Assembly: GCA_020698575.1 (NCBI GenBank)
Contig: CM036251.1
Coordinates: 12,316,288 to 12,380,287 of the forward strand
DNA length: 64,000 bases
Direction: 5' to 3'
From: Bostrychus sinensis
Taxonomy: Eukaryota; Chordata; Actinopteri; Gobiiformes; Eleotridae
Below the pieces are notes generated by a model. The model saw only the letters and a list, made by a program, of their open reading frames with translations, was not told the origin of the DNA and made no database searches. Positions within the stretch are counted from its first letter, which is position 1. The number at the start of each line of letters is the position of its first letter. This document shows, one piece after another, positions 11,401 through 24,300 of this stretch. Both the position numbers and the translations under genes were made by a program.

Positions 11401-14400
11401 ACTCCCAGAGCACCCCCCACAGGACGCTACGAGGGACACGGTCGAACGCCTTCTCCAAATCCACAAAACACATGTGGACTGGATGGGCGAACTCCCATGA
11501 ACCCTCGAGCACCCGATAAAGGGTGTAGAGCTGGTCCACTGTTCCACGGCCAGGACGAAAACCACATTGTTCCTCCTGAATCCGAGGTTCGACCATCGGC
11601 CGAATTCTCCTCTCCAGTACCCTGGAATAGACTTTCCCGGGGAGGCTGAGAAGTGTGATCCCCCTGTAGTTGGAACACACCCTCCGGTCCCCCTTCTTGA
11701 AAAGAGGGACCACCACCCCGGTCTGCCAGTCCAAAGGCACTCTCCCCAACCGCCACGCGATGTTGCAGAGACGTGTCAGCCACGACAGCCCCACAACATC
11801 CAGAGACTTGAGGTACTCAGGGCGAATCTCATCCACACCCGGTGCCTTGCCACCGAAGAGCTTTTTAACCACCTCGATGACTTCAGCCCGGGTGATGGAT
11901 GAATCCTCCTCCGAGTCCCCAACCTCTGCTTCCTCAACGGAAGACGTGTCGGTGGGATTGAGGAGATCCTCAAAGTATTCCTTCCACCGCCCGACAACAT
12001 CCCCAGTCGAGGACGTTCCCAACAGACCCTCACAATACGTTTGGGCCTGCCGAGTCTGTCCAGCCTCCTCCTCCGCCAGCGGATCCAACTCACCACCAGG
12101 TGGTGATCAGTTGACAGCTCAGCCCCTCTCTTCACCCGAGTGTCCAAGACACACGACCGAAGGTCAGATGACACGACTACAAAGTCGATCATCGACCTCC
12201 AGCCTAGGGTGTCCTGGTGCCACGTGCACTGATGGACACCCTTGTGCTTGAACATGGTGTTTGTTATGGACAATCCGTGACTAGCACAGGAGTCCAATAA
12301 CAAAACACCGCTCGGGTTCAGATCAGGGAGGCCGTTCCTCCCAATCACGCCCCTCCAGGTGTCACTGTCGCTGCCCACGTGAGCGTTGAAGTCTCCCAGC
12401 AGAATGACGGAGTCCCCAGTTGGAGCACTTTCCAGCACCCCTCCCAGGGACTCCAAGAAGGCCGAGTACTCTACACTGCTGTTCGGCCCATAGGCCGAAA
12501 CAACAGTGAGAGACCTGTCCCCAACCCGAAGGCGCAGGGACACGACCCTCTCATTCAACGGGGAGAACTCCAACACATGGCGGCTGAGCTGGGGAGCTAT
12601 GAGCAAGCCCACACCAGCCCACCGCCTCTCACCGCAGGCAACGCCAGAGTAGAAGAGAGTCCAGCCTCTCTCAAGGAGTTGGGTTCCAGAGCCCAAACTG
12701 TGCGTGGAGGTGAGCCCGACTATCTCTAGTCGGTAACGCTCAACCTCCCGCACAAGCTCAGGCTCCTTCCCCCCCAGCGAGGTGACATTCCATGTCCCCA
12801 GAGCCAGTTTCTGTGTCCAGGGATCGGGACGCCGAGGCCCCCGCCTTCGACCACTGCCCGATCCTCCTTGTACCCGCCCCTTACAGTTCCTCCTGCGGGT
12901 GGTGGGTCCACGGGAGGCTTGCTTATTTCATTTTGAATTTTAAAATGTATTTTTTTTAAACCTCCGGCTCTCCTTTAAAAATATCATGTTCTTCCTTTTA
13001 AAGCCCATTTAGGTCACTGGGTCACATTTAAAAACTATAAAACATGAAGAAATATTTTTTGTTTGTTTTTTGATCATTAATCCCTGTCTTCATCATATAT
13101 AACAAAAGTGAATTTATGTTTATATTTTTAACCCTCTAAAAGCCAATTTGTTCACATAATTTCAACAGATTTGTAAATAAAACATGAATTATTTACTATT
13201 TAAAGATGCAAAGTACTGTTTTGTGTGTGCACGGATTACCGGCCCCAGAGGGGTCACTGATTAGAACATTGATTTTGATACATTTTTACTTTTGTGCCAT
13301 TTTTGTCCCAAAAAAAAAAAAGGCAGAAAATCACACAAAAAAGAGCTGAAACTCACTTTCTTTTTCTTAAAACTCTAAAAGGCAGGACTACAATCAATGT
13401 TACCAAATGGGAATTATAAGATAATTTTTTCCCACAATGCTCTGACAAAGAGGTAGATCTGGTGGTGAATTTTTTTGTTTGTGTATTTTTTATCCTCTGA
13501 CTGACAGGGTTACAGAGAAATTAACATGATTTAATTTTTCTGTATTGCAGTGGCAGTAGAGTGAAAATAAACGCTTTTAATATAAGTCAATGGGACCAAA
13601 AAGGGCTTTAAGAGGAAGAATGTGAGTTTTTTTGTCCAGACAGTTAGTGGTAGTTTTTTTTTTTTTTTTTTTTCCATTTGTGACACTGAAATTGTTATGA
13701 CACTGTGACTCTAAAATTCATTTATTAGTGAACATCTTTGTCAAATATCATTGCCCTAGCATAAGAAATGCCAAAATGAGAGCAAAAAATACATTTGAAA
13801 AGCCCTAAAAGGAGCCAGGAGGGCTGAGGTTAATACAGTTTTTAAGGATGTTAACACATATGACTGGAGGGGGTACTCCCAGGGGGTACATGAGACAAAA
13901 AAGGTTGGGACCCGCTGCCCTAGGCAATGGCCATCCTGACACAGAGACATAAACTGACAGACAACTATTCAGTCTCACATTCATTCACTAGGGGCAATTT
14001 AGAGTCACCAATTCACCTAACACATGCATGTCTTTGGACGGTGGGAGGACATGCAGACTAGAGGGTGGAACTGGTCCCCCTCACATCCTGGGGTGTGGTA
14101 TTCAATTTTATTAATGCCCAAGATGGAAGTTACTATTTTAAGAGAAACAAAGGACAAAAAGTTATTGATTAAATATATATGGGATAATATAAGTAAGGAT
14201 ATCACTGAGTTGTGGTTTTGAAAGACATAAAATACATTATGGGTTTTGTGCACTAAATTCTGCTTGCACAGAATGTTGATTGACACAGATTATCAGGCAA
14301 GTGCTGTATTGTAATTAAAGTATGTTTGGCTCTAGGAGGTTCAGGTGTGCACTGTGGACATGGGCCTGACAACAGACAGCTCCAATCATCCCGACAACAA

Positions 14401-15291
14401 AACAAAGAACAGATACAGCAACATCCTGGCCTGTGAGTACCACTCTTATGTGCATGCCTTCAATATATGACCTTTCATTTATTTAAGACAGCTGGATTTA
14501 GACTCCCAAGCATTAGCTACAGGAATTTATATATTTTTAAACTCTTTTCGGTCAGTAGATAATACCAAAGAACAACAACTGCACAGCTAAGATGACAAAT
14601 GTGTAAGACATTATTTTGTATTTGTAATAATTCTTCTCTATCCTTTGTTTGTGTTTTGCTGCAGACGACCACAGCCGAGTCCGCCTCTCTCCGCTCACCA
14701 ATAAAGAAGGAAGAATCAACGACTACATAAACGCGAACTTTGTCGATGTACGTTTTCTCTTTTTTATTATTATCTGTGTTTGATTCCTCCGTCCTTCATC
14801 TTCACCTTCACCTCAAATTACTCTAACATTTATCCCTGTTTCTCTTGTTCTCGTTAATTTAATGATTTATTCTAAAGCTATTCACAAGAAAAGCTGTTGT
14901 TATCCGGGACCCGCATGTGAAACCGCTATGTTTTTCAGCCAGTAAAAAAAAAATAAAAAATAAAAATTGATGTTTCTTGGTGTTTTTGTGAAAAGAACAA
15001 TAACAGCGAGTGGCAGTCAAGTTGGTAAAACGGTTTGAGGAGCTCTCCAGTTCCCACTTCTGTATTTATCACAAGGCTACTTCACTCTGTCACAGTCTGA
15101 TGAAGGTCGTTGCTCTATTACGGCATTGATTGGCTGTTGCCCTCCACCAAGAACATGTCACTTTATTTTTTGTTTTTGCTGTATCTCGAGCCGCTCGGCA
15201 GGTTTTAGCCCACTCTCAACGTCTCACAAAACATTATCCTTGATTAGTTTAGCAAATCTGATAATTCCTTATGAATGAGAAGCACAGGGTT

Positions 15292-15324
<33 letters not shown>

Positions 15325-18300
15325 GGGTTTATAACCTTGGAGCAAGTTTAAAAATTTTGAAAAAGAAAATACTGACTAAAAATCTGCTTTGTAAGAAACA
15401 TCTACAAATTCTACTAAAGTAGATTTGGAAATTGCTATATGCAAGCTACAATATTGGATATTACTATTTTAATGCCAAACATGATGTGTCACAAAACTCA
15501 TTTGAGACCAGCAACGTTATATGGTTTAGAGCAGCCATTCTCAAAGTCAAGAGTGTCGGGGCCCACTTAAATTTCTGAAAATCCCACGTGGACCCCCAGC
15601 AATAAAACTTCAACCTATTCTTAAGACTATTTCATGTTTTTATCCATATATTTCTATAAAAAACATTACAAAAAACCCTGACTGTTGGCTAAAATTTGTT
15701 TTAAAGTAATATTTTTAAACAAGTATATAACTGTACTTCATTTCAAACTCAATTTCTTTTTAAGTACCTAATATAGACAATTTCTTCTGCAGTACCTTTG
15801 CGGGCCCCCAGGGGCCCCCGACCCCACTTTGGGAACCACTGGTTTAGAGACAGTGGCACTGAGGAAAGGACAGGAGGCAGAGAAGAGAGGAAAAAGAATC
15901 AGAGATGTTTCACTGCAGCAATGATTTCCAGTGGTGTTCTCTTAAAGGAAACAGCCAAAAGCAAAAAAAGACCAGATAATTGGTAATTGATAGTATTCTT
16001 GAGTGGGATGGCCTGCCCTGGCCATCCCAATTCAGGAGATGTCATTGGTACACTTTTATTTATAAGGCAATGCTTGGAGTACTGCCGACCTATATGTGTA
16101 CCTTCAAGATCATGTGTTGCTCTGTTTCATTTGCTCACAGTGAACTGGGCAAAAGGGCTTTTGTTCACTCTGCACCTAATTCATGGAATATGTTGCAGAA
16201 AGACTGGAACTTAACTGAGTTGATTTCTTTGAATCCTTTTAAATCCAAACAGAGAGTACTAGAGGCTGACTCCACAACATGCACTGGTTTTTCATAATCT
16301 GTCTGTCTCTTCCTGTTATCTTTCTGTGTAATTACGTATTTTGTATTTGCTGCTGCCTCTTGGCCAGGACTCCCTTGAAAAAGAGGTTTTAAATCTCAAT
16401 TTTCCTGAGAGACCTTCCTGGTTAAATAAAACTTTAAATTAAAAAAATAAATAAATAAATAAAGAATTGTATATTGTTATTTAAATGCCTTAACAAACTA
16501 GACGTTAAATATATGGTTCACTACTGTTATGTCTAATTTTGTTTGACAAGCTTTTGTAAATATTGGAAAAAGCACAAAATGTCCTATGTCTGTTTATGAC
16601 AAGAACAAGACACGAATACTTTGTAAACTTTTTGATCGCCTTGGTCTGGTATATTATTTATGGTAATCTATTTATTTTTACAACATTAAGTACTACACCA
16701 CACTAAGTGAAAAACCTCAGTGGCTCACCTTGTAGTTTGTTCTAAAGCTATTCAAAAGAAAAGTTGTTGTTATCCGGGACCCGCATTTGTTACCATTATG
16801 TTTTTCAGTAAAAATAAGTGGAGTTTTGTAAAAAGAACAATAGTAGTGAGTGGCAGCAAATCTAGCTTGGGTTTTCTCAATGTCATTCCCTTACCCTGTT
16901 TCCTGTCCTTGCCGTCTCTACTAAAATGAAAAAAGACTATAAAGGCCCCAGAAACATTCTTAAAAGTGTGCTGTATACAGTTAATAAGCTTGACCTTGAC
17001 CATTGTTACTGCTTTCTGTCCAGGGTTTTAAGAAGCCAAAGCTGTACATCGCAGCGCAGGGTCCTCTCCGATCCAGCACTGAGGACTTCTGGAGGATGAT
17101 CTGGGAGCAGAACATAGGCATCATCGTCATGATCACAAACCTGGTGGAGAATGGACGAGTGAGTGCCCGAGAAGTGTAATTAATGATGTTTTAACAGTAA
17201 TAATATGGTTTCTTATGTTTGTTTGTCAATGGTGCGTTCACTGTCCCCTCAGAGAAAGTGTGACCAGTATTGGCCGGCTGAGGTGCAGGAGGAGTACGGG
17301 AGTTTCCTGGTGACAGTGAAGAACTCCAAACAACTGGCCTACTACACCGTCAGGACGCTTAACATCAGAAACACCAGCGCCAAAAAGGTCAGAAGGACTT
17401 TAGTTAACATAAAATAATAAAGGGAAAATTTTATTAAGATACAAACACAGTGCAGTACATTTCAGTATATATAACATAGTGCTTTTATATTGGTATTAAA
17501 TCTCCAAAATCTAAAGACATTGATTACACTTAATTATTGTGCCATAAATGATTCTAAACATTTAAAAGCCTTCACTAATACAAACTGCAAATATAAATGT
17601 GTTATTATATAATATCTTATGCTACTTCAAGCCTGATGTTGCAATAATAATGAATGAATGTAGTAGCTGTCTGTCAATGTGTGTCTCCATTGTTCAGGGT
17701 GTACCCCACCAAATGTCCGTAGTTGCTGGGATAGGCTTCAGCCACACCAGGAATAAGCAGAAGACAAAAAAATATGTAATCAGTTTCACACTAATATATT
17801 TGTAATCCAAAAAGCTTAATTTTGTCTTCTACTAATATTAATACATGGATTTCTTATAGACAGACCAATGTTTTTGTAAATAAACGGCCGAATCATGTCA
17901 CAGTCTGATACAAAAATATTGGTAAGAAATCCACGTATTAATACATTTGTAATCATAAATTTGTGAAGAAAACATATTTAGAAAAAAAGAAACTCTTCCA
18001 TTCATTATACTGTAGGTAATGTTGCACTTTCAGACAGAATTTTTGTTTTAGTTGCATGTTGACGAATTTGTAAAGTCCTATCTATTGCAGGGACCACATA
18101 CTGTAGTTTCCCAAATTTTCCATCAGCTCTATTCATAGTCATTTAACATCATCATCATTGTCATCTTTCCCCACAGGGCTCGCAGAAAGGCCGGACCAGT
18201 GAGCGGACAGTGACCCAGTACCACTACACCCAGTGGCCCGACATGGGTGTCCCAGAGCTGGCCCTCCCACTGCTCAGCTTCATCCGAAAATCATCCAGAA

Positions 18301-21300
18301 CCAGGACAGACGACATGGGGCCGCTAGTGGTGCACTGCAGGTGGGACAGGAAAAGGGACGATAAATAAAGTGTGGCGAAGCAAGGGCCATGTTAACTTTG
18401 ATTTAAAACAGGCGCACCTACGAACTAACCAAACTAAAATGACACATGAGGGCTGCCTTTGTTGTACAGGCATATATCAATAAAGTTTAATATTTCCATC
18501 CCAGTGCTCTTTACCCAATGGTTTTGATTGTTAACCTTGAGTTTTATTGTTTAGTGCCGGAGTGGGTCGGACCTGGGACCTACATCGTCCTGGACAGTAT
18601 GTTGAAGCAGATCCGAGACGAAGGAACGATCAACATTACAGGGTTCCTCAAACACATCAGGACTCAGAGGAACTACCTGGTGCAGACTGAGGTTAGTTGG
18701 AAAATCATTATAACAGGGTTCATACAGTCATGGAAAACCTGGAAAAGTCATGGACTTTTAAAATGCAATTTCCAGGCCTTGGAAAAGCTTAGGAATTTTA
18801 TATTTTGGTGTAAAGTTTTGCATACCTAGACTCAACAGGGATCTTCTAGTTTAGAAGTAAATTCTCAACCTACTAAACCGTTATATCTCACAATGGTAAA
18901 AAAAAAAAAATCTACTTACAACATGCTCTTTTACTGGCCCCTTCTGTTTGTTTTATTTTATTTTTTCCTTTGGCACTGCCTCATAATGATATCAGCTCCT
19001 TAAAAAAAATCCTTAATACAAATGATGTTCTGTGTCCACATCAAAAACAGCTCACTTCTTTCTTGGTCTATTAATCCCTTGCTTGAAAATTACATCAAAA
19101 TCTGACCATTACTTTTTGAGTTGCTGGCAAAAAAATCACCTCCTTGTTGGAAGAAACACCAAGGAGAGTGCTCAACTTAATCAAATTCATGTGAAATTTT
19201 ATCTTAGGGTTAACATGCAAGTGCTGTTATTTAAAATAACATAAAAACAATAGTTAGGAATGCATTATATATGTTACAGTGTTGTAAAGTTGCGTCAGTT
19301 TCTAGCACTTGTAATGTCTGCTATAGAGGTAACCATAGAGGTATTGATAATTACCATTAGAAAGGGACCTCTAGGGATAAGCAGGAAGTACGTGGAGTTA
19401 TTTGATCATTTATAGTCCCATTTCATAAAATATTTGGCTGTCAGAGACTAAAATGAACCTAAATCTGGACTAACCTAGGACTATGCTGAGGGCTACAACA
19501 AGGATTAACAGAAAAATGCAATATTAAAGAAGGACAAAACAGGGACTAAACGAGAACTAAACCAGGAAATCAGGTCTAAACCAGAACTAAACCAGATCCA
19601 GATAGACAGATGGATAGATGGCTGGATAAACTGGCCACAACTGACTGGCAAAAAATGTGTAACAGACATCAAAAGATTTAAGCCTTCTCAGAAAGAATAG
19701 ACTGCTCTGACCTTTTTTATAAGAGGTATTAGTCTGTACTGACCAGTCCAGTTTGTGGTCAAGGTGAGCTCCCAGATATTTATAAGAAGGAACAACCTCA
19801 AAGCTTTCTCCGACAGCGTTAACAGGCAGACAGGGATTTTTCTTCCTGCCAAAATCTACAATCATCTCTTTCGTTTTTGATGCATTTAAACCAGAACTAA
19901 ACCACTAATCCAGGTTTAAACCAGAACTAAACCAGCACTATGCCGGGTCCAGACCAGGACTAATCCGGGTTCTGCGGATATACAAGACCAAAAAGGTTGG
20001 GAACCACTGCTGTATGCCATTCCTTCCATTTAATAATATCTAGCTGACACATTCATACAGACAAGGTGGGCGATCTCTGCTGACTGAGCTACTGCCTCCC
20101 CAATTTATTTGAGCTTGGGACTGGCACAAAGAGTACCCTAGGGTATGACTCCCTGACTACACTGACAATAACTATTTCAAAACAATGCGAACCATGGCAT
20201 TTATTATCACGTCTTATCGAACAATATCTCTGTGACTATTTGTGCGTCTAGTTAAATCAATAATAGCATAACAAGGAACAGGGGCGGTTCTAGGGGATGG
20301 CCAGTGCCCCTGTAAGAGTGAGCCTGTGCCCCCTAGTGACCACCCTCTGAAGTGTCCTAAATGCATTAAGAAACTATGTTGTAAATTTGTTTCAAGGGCT
20401 GTTCTAGCACTATTAAAGTGGTCTGAAATCACCCCTGACAAAAAAAAAAGCCAAGATTCACTCTCATGTCCTTAACGCCTGCCGCTCTTTGCACTTCTCT
20501 TCATTGAACTTCAATAAACTGTAAGTTGGTCAAAAGAAGCCATTAAAATTACAAAGACCATTGTTCTTGATGTTTCAGACCATAAGTAGATGTAGGTGAG
20601 TGTGAGGTGAAGGTGCTCAGGGCCCCTTGAACCTCATCACAACGACTGCATTATGCTTCTCCTCTGTTTTGCAGGAACAATACGTCTTTATCCACGATGC
20701 ATTGGTGGAAGCCGTGTTGTGTGGTGACACCGAGGTAGGAGCGGCTCATTTGCACAAATATGTGGACGAACTGCTGACCCCGCGGCAAGCTGGGAAAACA
20801 CGCATCGACAAACAGTTTAAGGTCAGTTATTATACCTTCATTTGAAAACATGTGATTTTATGTGGCTCTTTCAGTTTAGAGCATTCATTAATAGTTAACC
20901 GTGTCAGTGGTTCAAAAAATAGATGATAATAAGGTCTCCGTAGTACAGTGCATATGATAACTAACACCTTACAAATTATTGCCCACTCCAGGAAACACTG
21001 ACCAATCAACAAGTCCTCCACATTCAGTCTTTATTTATTTAACAATGTGCAGCTCTGTTTCCAATGATTCCTCACAGCTATTTTTCATTTTGTAGTAAAA
21101 TGGCATCATACAAAAGGTTCAACTCAATAACCAGCTCTTTTTCTATAGTTCTGCCCAAAAGACCGTGACTCTCTGCCCTCTGCTGGTCTCTTTACCTGTC
21201 TTGCTGTTTCCGTTGCAATTATTGAAAAAGCTTTTTTTAGTCAGGTAATGTTTTTAAAGGTTGTAAAACTTGAAATGTAGTTCTAGAGGTTAAAAGCATA

Positions 21301-24300
21301 GTAATTCCCCTTTAATATTCCTAATAGGTCATAAGGTTTTGTGTTTGATGTCAAAGCCACATCATCATCTAAACACAGCTTTTGGAGACATTTGGGGTCG
21401 CCTTTTCATTTATTTTTAAGTGGAGTAGTATTGACAATCCTTTAAAAAGTATTGGTTTTCTAGCCCTTTTCTGATAGATGTTGCACTTAAAGGAAGTTAT
21501 TACCGTGAAGAGGACAATGCTCCACTCAAGATTTGTGTAAAGTGCTTGATTTTTGCCTGTCTCAGATATTCACAAGCACTATTTAAAAGAATATGTACAG
21601 AGCTGTCAATGTCACTGAAGTTTATTTTTATTTATTCTTTTTTCCCCCAGCTGCTCTGTCATTCTTCACCAAAGCAGTGCGACTTCACGACAGCCTTACA
21701 GGAGGACAACACCAGCAAAAACAGAAGCTCCTCCATTTTACCAAGTGAGCCCCAAAACAATTATAAACATGCATGTTTTTTAATGTATTTATTTATTGTA
21801 TGTGCGATTTAGGAGACAAAATGGACATTTAAAAATACTGAATACATAAATAATCTACCGTTACCAGAACAAACTTATTAACCCATATTTAAAAAACCAA
21901 AAGATTAGATTCCTTGTTAGTGAAGTGGTTCGTGCCTCTGCCTCTCAAACAGGAGATAAAAACTTCAGCCCAGGCGTCTCCGAACTATGGGCTTATCCGG
22001 GGTATACCCTGGACTGTGGTCAGTTAGTCACAGGGCTGACACTTTCAACCCAGCAAAAAATTACTTTAACATTTACTTGGGTGTTTACAAAATGTTGGTG
22101 TCCTTGTAGCCTATGTCTGTAGCAGCAGAAGCTTGCACCGCAGAGCTACAGGTGGGAGACAATAGGAGTCAGTCCCAGGGATGCACAGCATCAGAGCGGT
22201 TAGTGCTCTCGCCTCCCAGCAAGGAGATCGTGGAGTCTGCATGTCCTCCCCGTGTTACCATGGGTTCTCTCCTGGTACTCCGGCTTCATCCCACAGTAGA
22301 AAGACATGCATGTTTTAGGTGAACTGGTGACTCTAAATTTTCCCCAGTTAATGAATGTGAGAGTGAATCGTTGGGCGTCTTTGTTTGTCTCTGTGTCAGC
22401 CCTGCAATAAGAAGGCCTCTGTCCATGCCTAAGGCTCATAGTTACTGGCATAGGCTCCAGTCACCCGAGAATAAGCAAAAGAAGATAAATGAATGAATGA
22501 AAGGTGTCGGTCCTAAGACCAGATAAATGTAGGCGGTTGTGCCAGAAAGGGCATCTGGCATAAAACCAAATTCACTGTGGCAACCAAGAGAACAGCTGAA
22601 AGGGTCTCTTGATGAAACAGACAACTATCACAGTACTTAAGTACAAAATTGTTTATTGCAATTGCTGCTATTGAAAAACATGCACGGCAAAACCAAAGAT
22701 TAGTGCCCTGATCTGTTTTGTCATTTATTTGCATACATGTTCTGTATCCTGTAAATTGTCAATTTCTAAAATTAGGTATTTATTTATTTGCTATTATTTG
22801 GGAAGTATTATATTAGAATATTAGCATATGTATATTAATAGTAATAGAATAATATAATTTGAGTGTGACTGTTGCAAACCTTTGTTCGTCCATCTTGTCC
22901 AGCTGAAAGATCTCGAGTGCGTTTGTTGACATCAGTGGGAGAGACGTCCGACTACATAAACGCATCCTACATCACAGTACGAACAACTCTTTTACTCTGT
23001 ATTATTACTATTACTACTACTACTACTGCACTACTACAGTACTACATTTATATTCTGAACAGATATAGTGTTCTGTATGAATATTTTGCTTCTACTTGCA
23101 GGGTTACAGACACAGCAGTGAATTCATCATTACCCAGAGTCCTTTGCCTGGTACTACCAAGGACTTTTGGAGAATGATATGGGACCACAATGCTCAGGTC
23201 ATTGTGTCACTGCCTGCAACAACAGCAAATGAGGTAGGGCTTTTTTTTTTTTTTTTTGTGTATTGTGTGAAGACAGACCATTGTAACTATTGACACAAAT
23301 GTAACTGTGTGTTGTTAAAAGGAGGAAGAGGAGGCGGAGTCAAGTGTCTTTTGGCCTCGTAAAGGGGAACCAATTAGCTACGAGATGTTCACAGTCACGC
23401 AACGATCTGAGAACCACATCTGTTTGACCAACGAGGACATGCTGGTGGTGCAGGAGTACGCACTAGAGGCCACTCAAGTAATGCATTTTACATAATTAAT
23501 CATAAGTTAGATGTGACATTGTCAGACTATTTTACACTCATAGGTTGTCAGGAAAACACCCCAGAACTCAGGTGTCACTACAAAATGAATACCTCTGTGA
23601 TCTTTTTTTTCATGAAGACAGAGTAAATTATTATGCAACCTCAGAGGGATGCCCAAACTTTTAGATATGACTGTAGCTCATGGTAATCTTTATAACAGGA
23701 TGACTATGTGCTGGAGGTGAAGCACTACCGCGCCCCTCGCTGGCCCAACCCCGACAGTCCCATCAGTAACACCTTTGAGCTCATAAACCTGGTGAAGGAG
23801 GAAACCAACTCAAAAGACGGACCCACTGTCATCCATGATGAGTAAAGATTTTTATTACTTGCATGATTTACTAAATCGTAGTTCTGTTTTGTTTTTTTAT
23901 ATTGGACCCTGAAAATGTGTTTGTTTCCAGTGTGGGCGGAGTCACAGCGGGAACCTTCTGCTCTCTGCTGTCTTTGACCCGTCAGCTCGAGGCTGATCAG
24001 TCGGTCGACGTGTTTCAAGTGGCCAAGCTCACCAACCTGATGAGACCAGGCGTGTTCAGTGACATTGTACGTTTGTTACTTTTTATATTATTATTGTTAT
24101 TTCTATTAAATCTGTAAAAAACATAAACACTTGTACATAAAAATGTACAAGTTAATAATAACAGTTTGTGCTAATAGGATTTTTCTTTGGCTGCTTTGTG
24201 CATAAAGTGTATATTCTTAGCTCAGAAATGATGACAATGTGTTATTAGTAGTGAAGGGCGATACCACACTTTTTAGATTTGATACAACACTGATTACTTT

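Noticed and set aside
10619..12251. Plus-strand ORFs of 111-193 codons over the first LINE
   Set aside because: Antisense shadows of the LINE endonuclease/RT frames on the minus strand.
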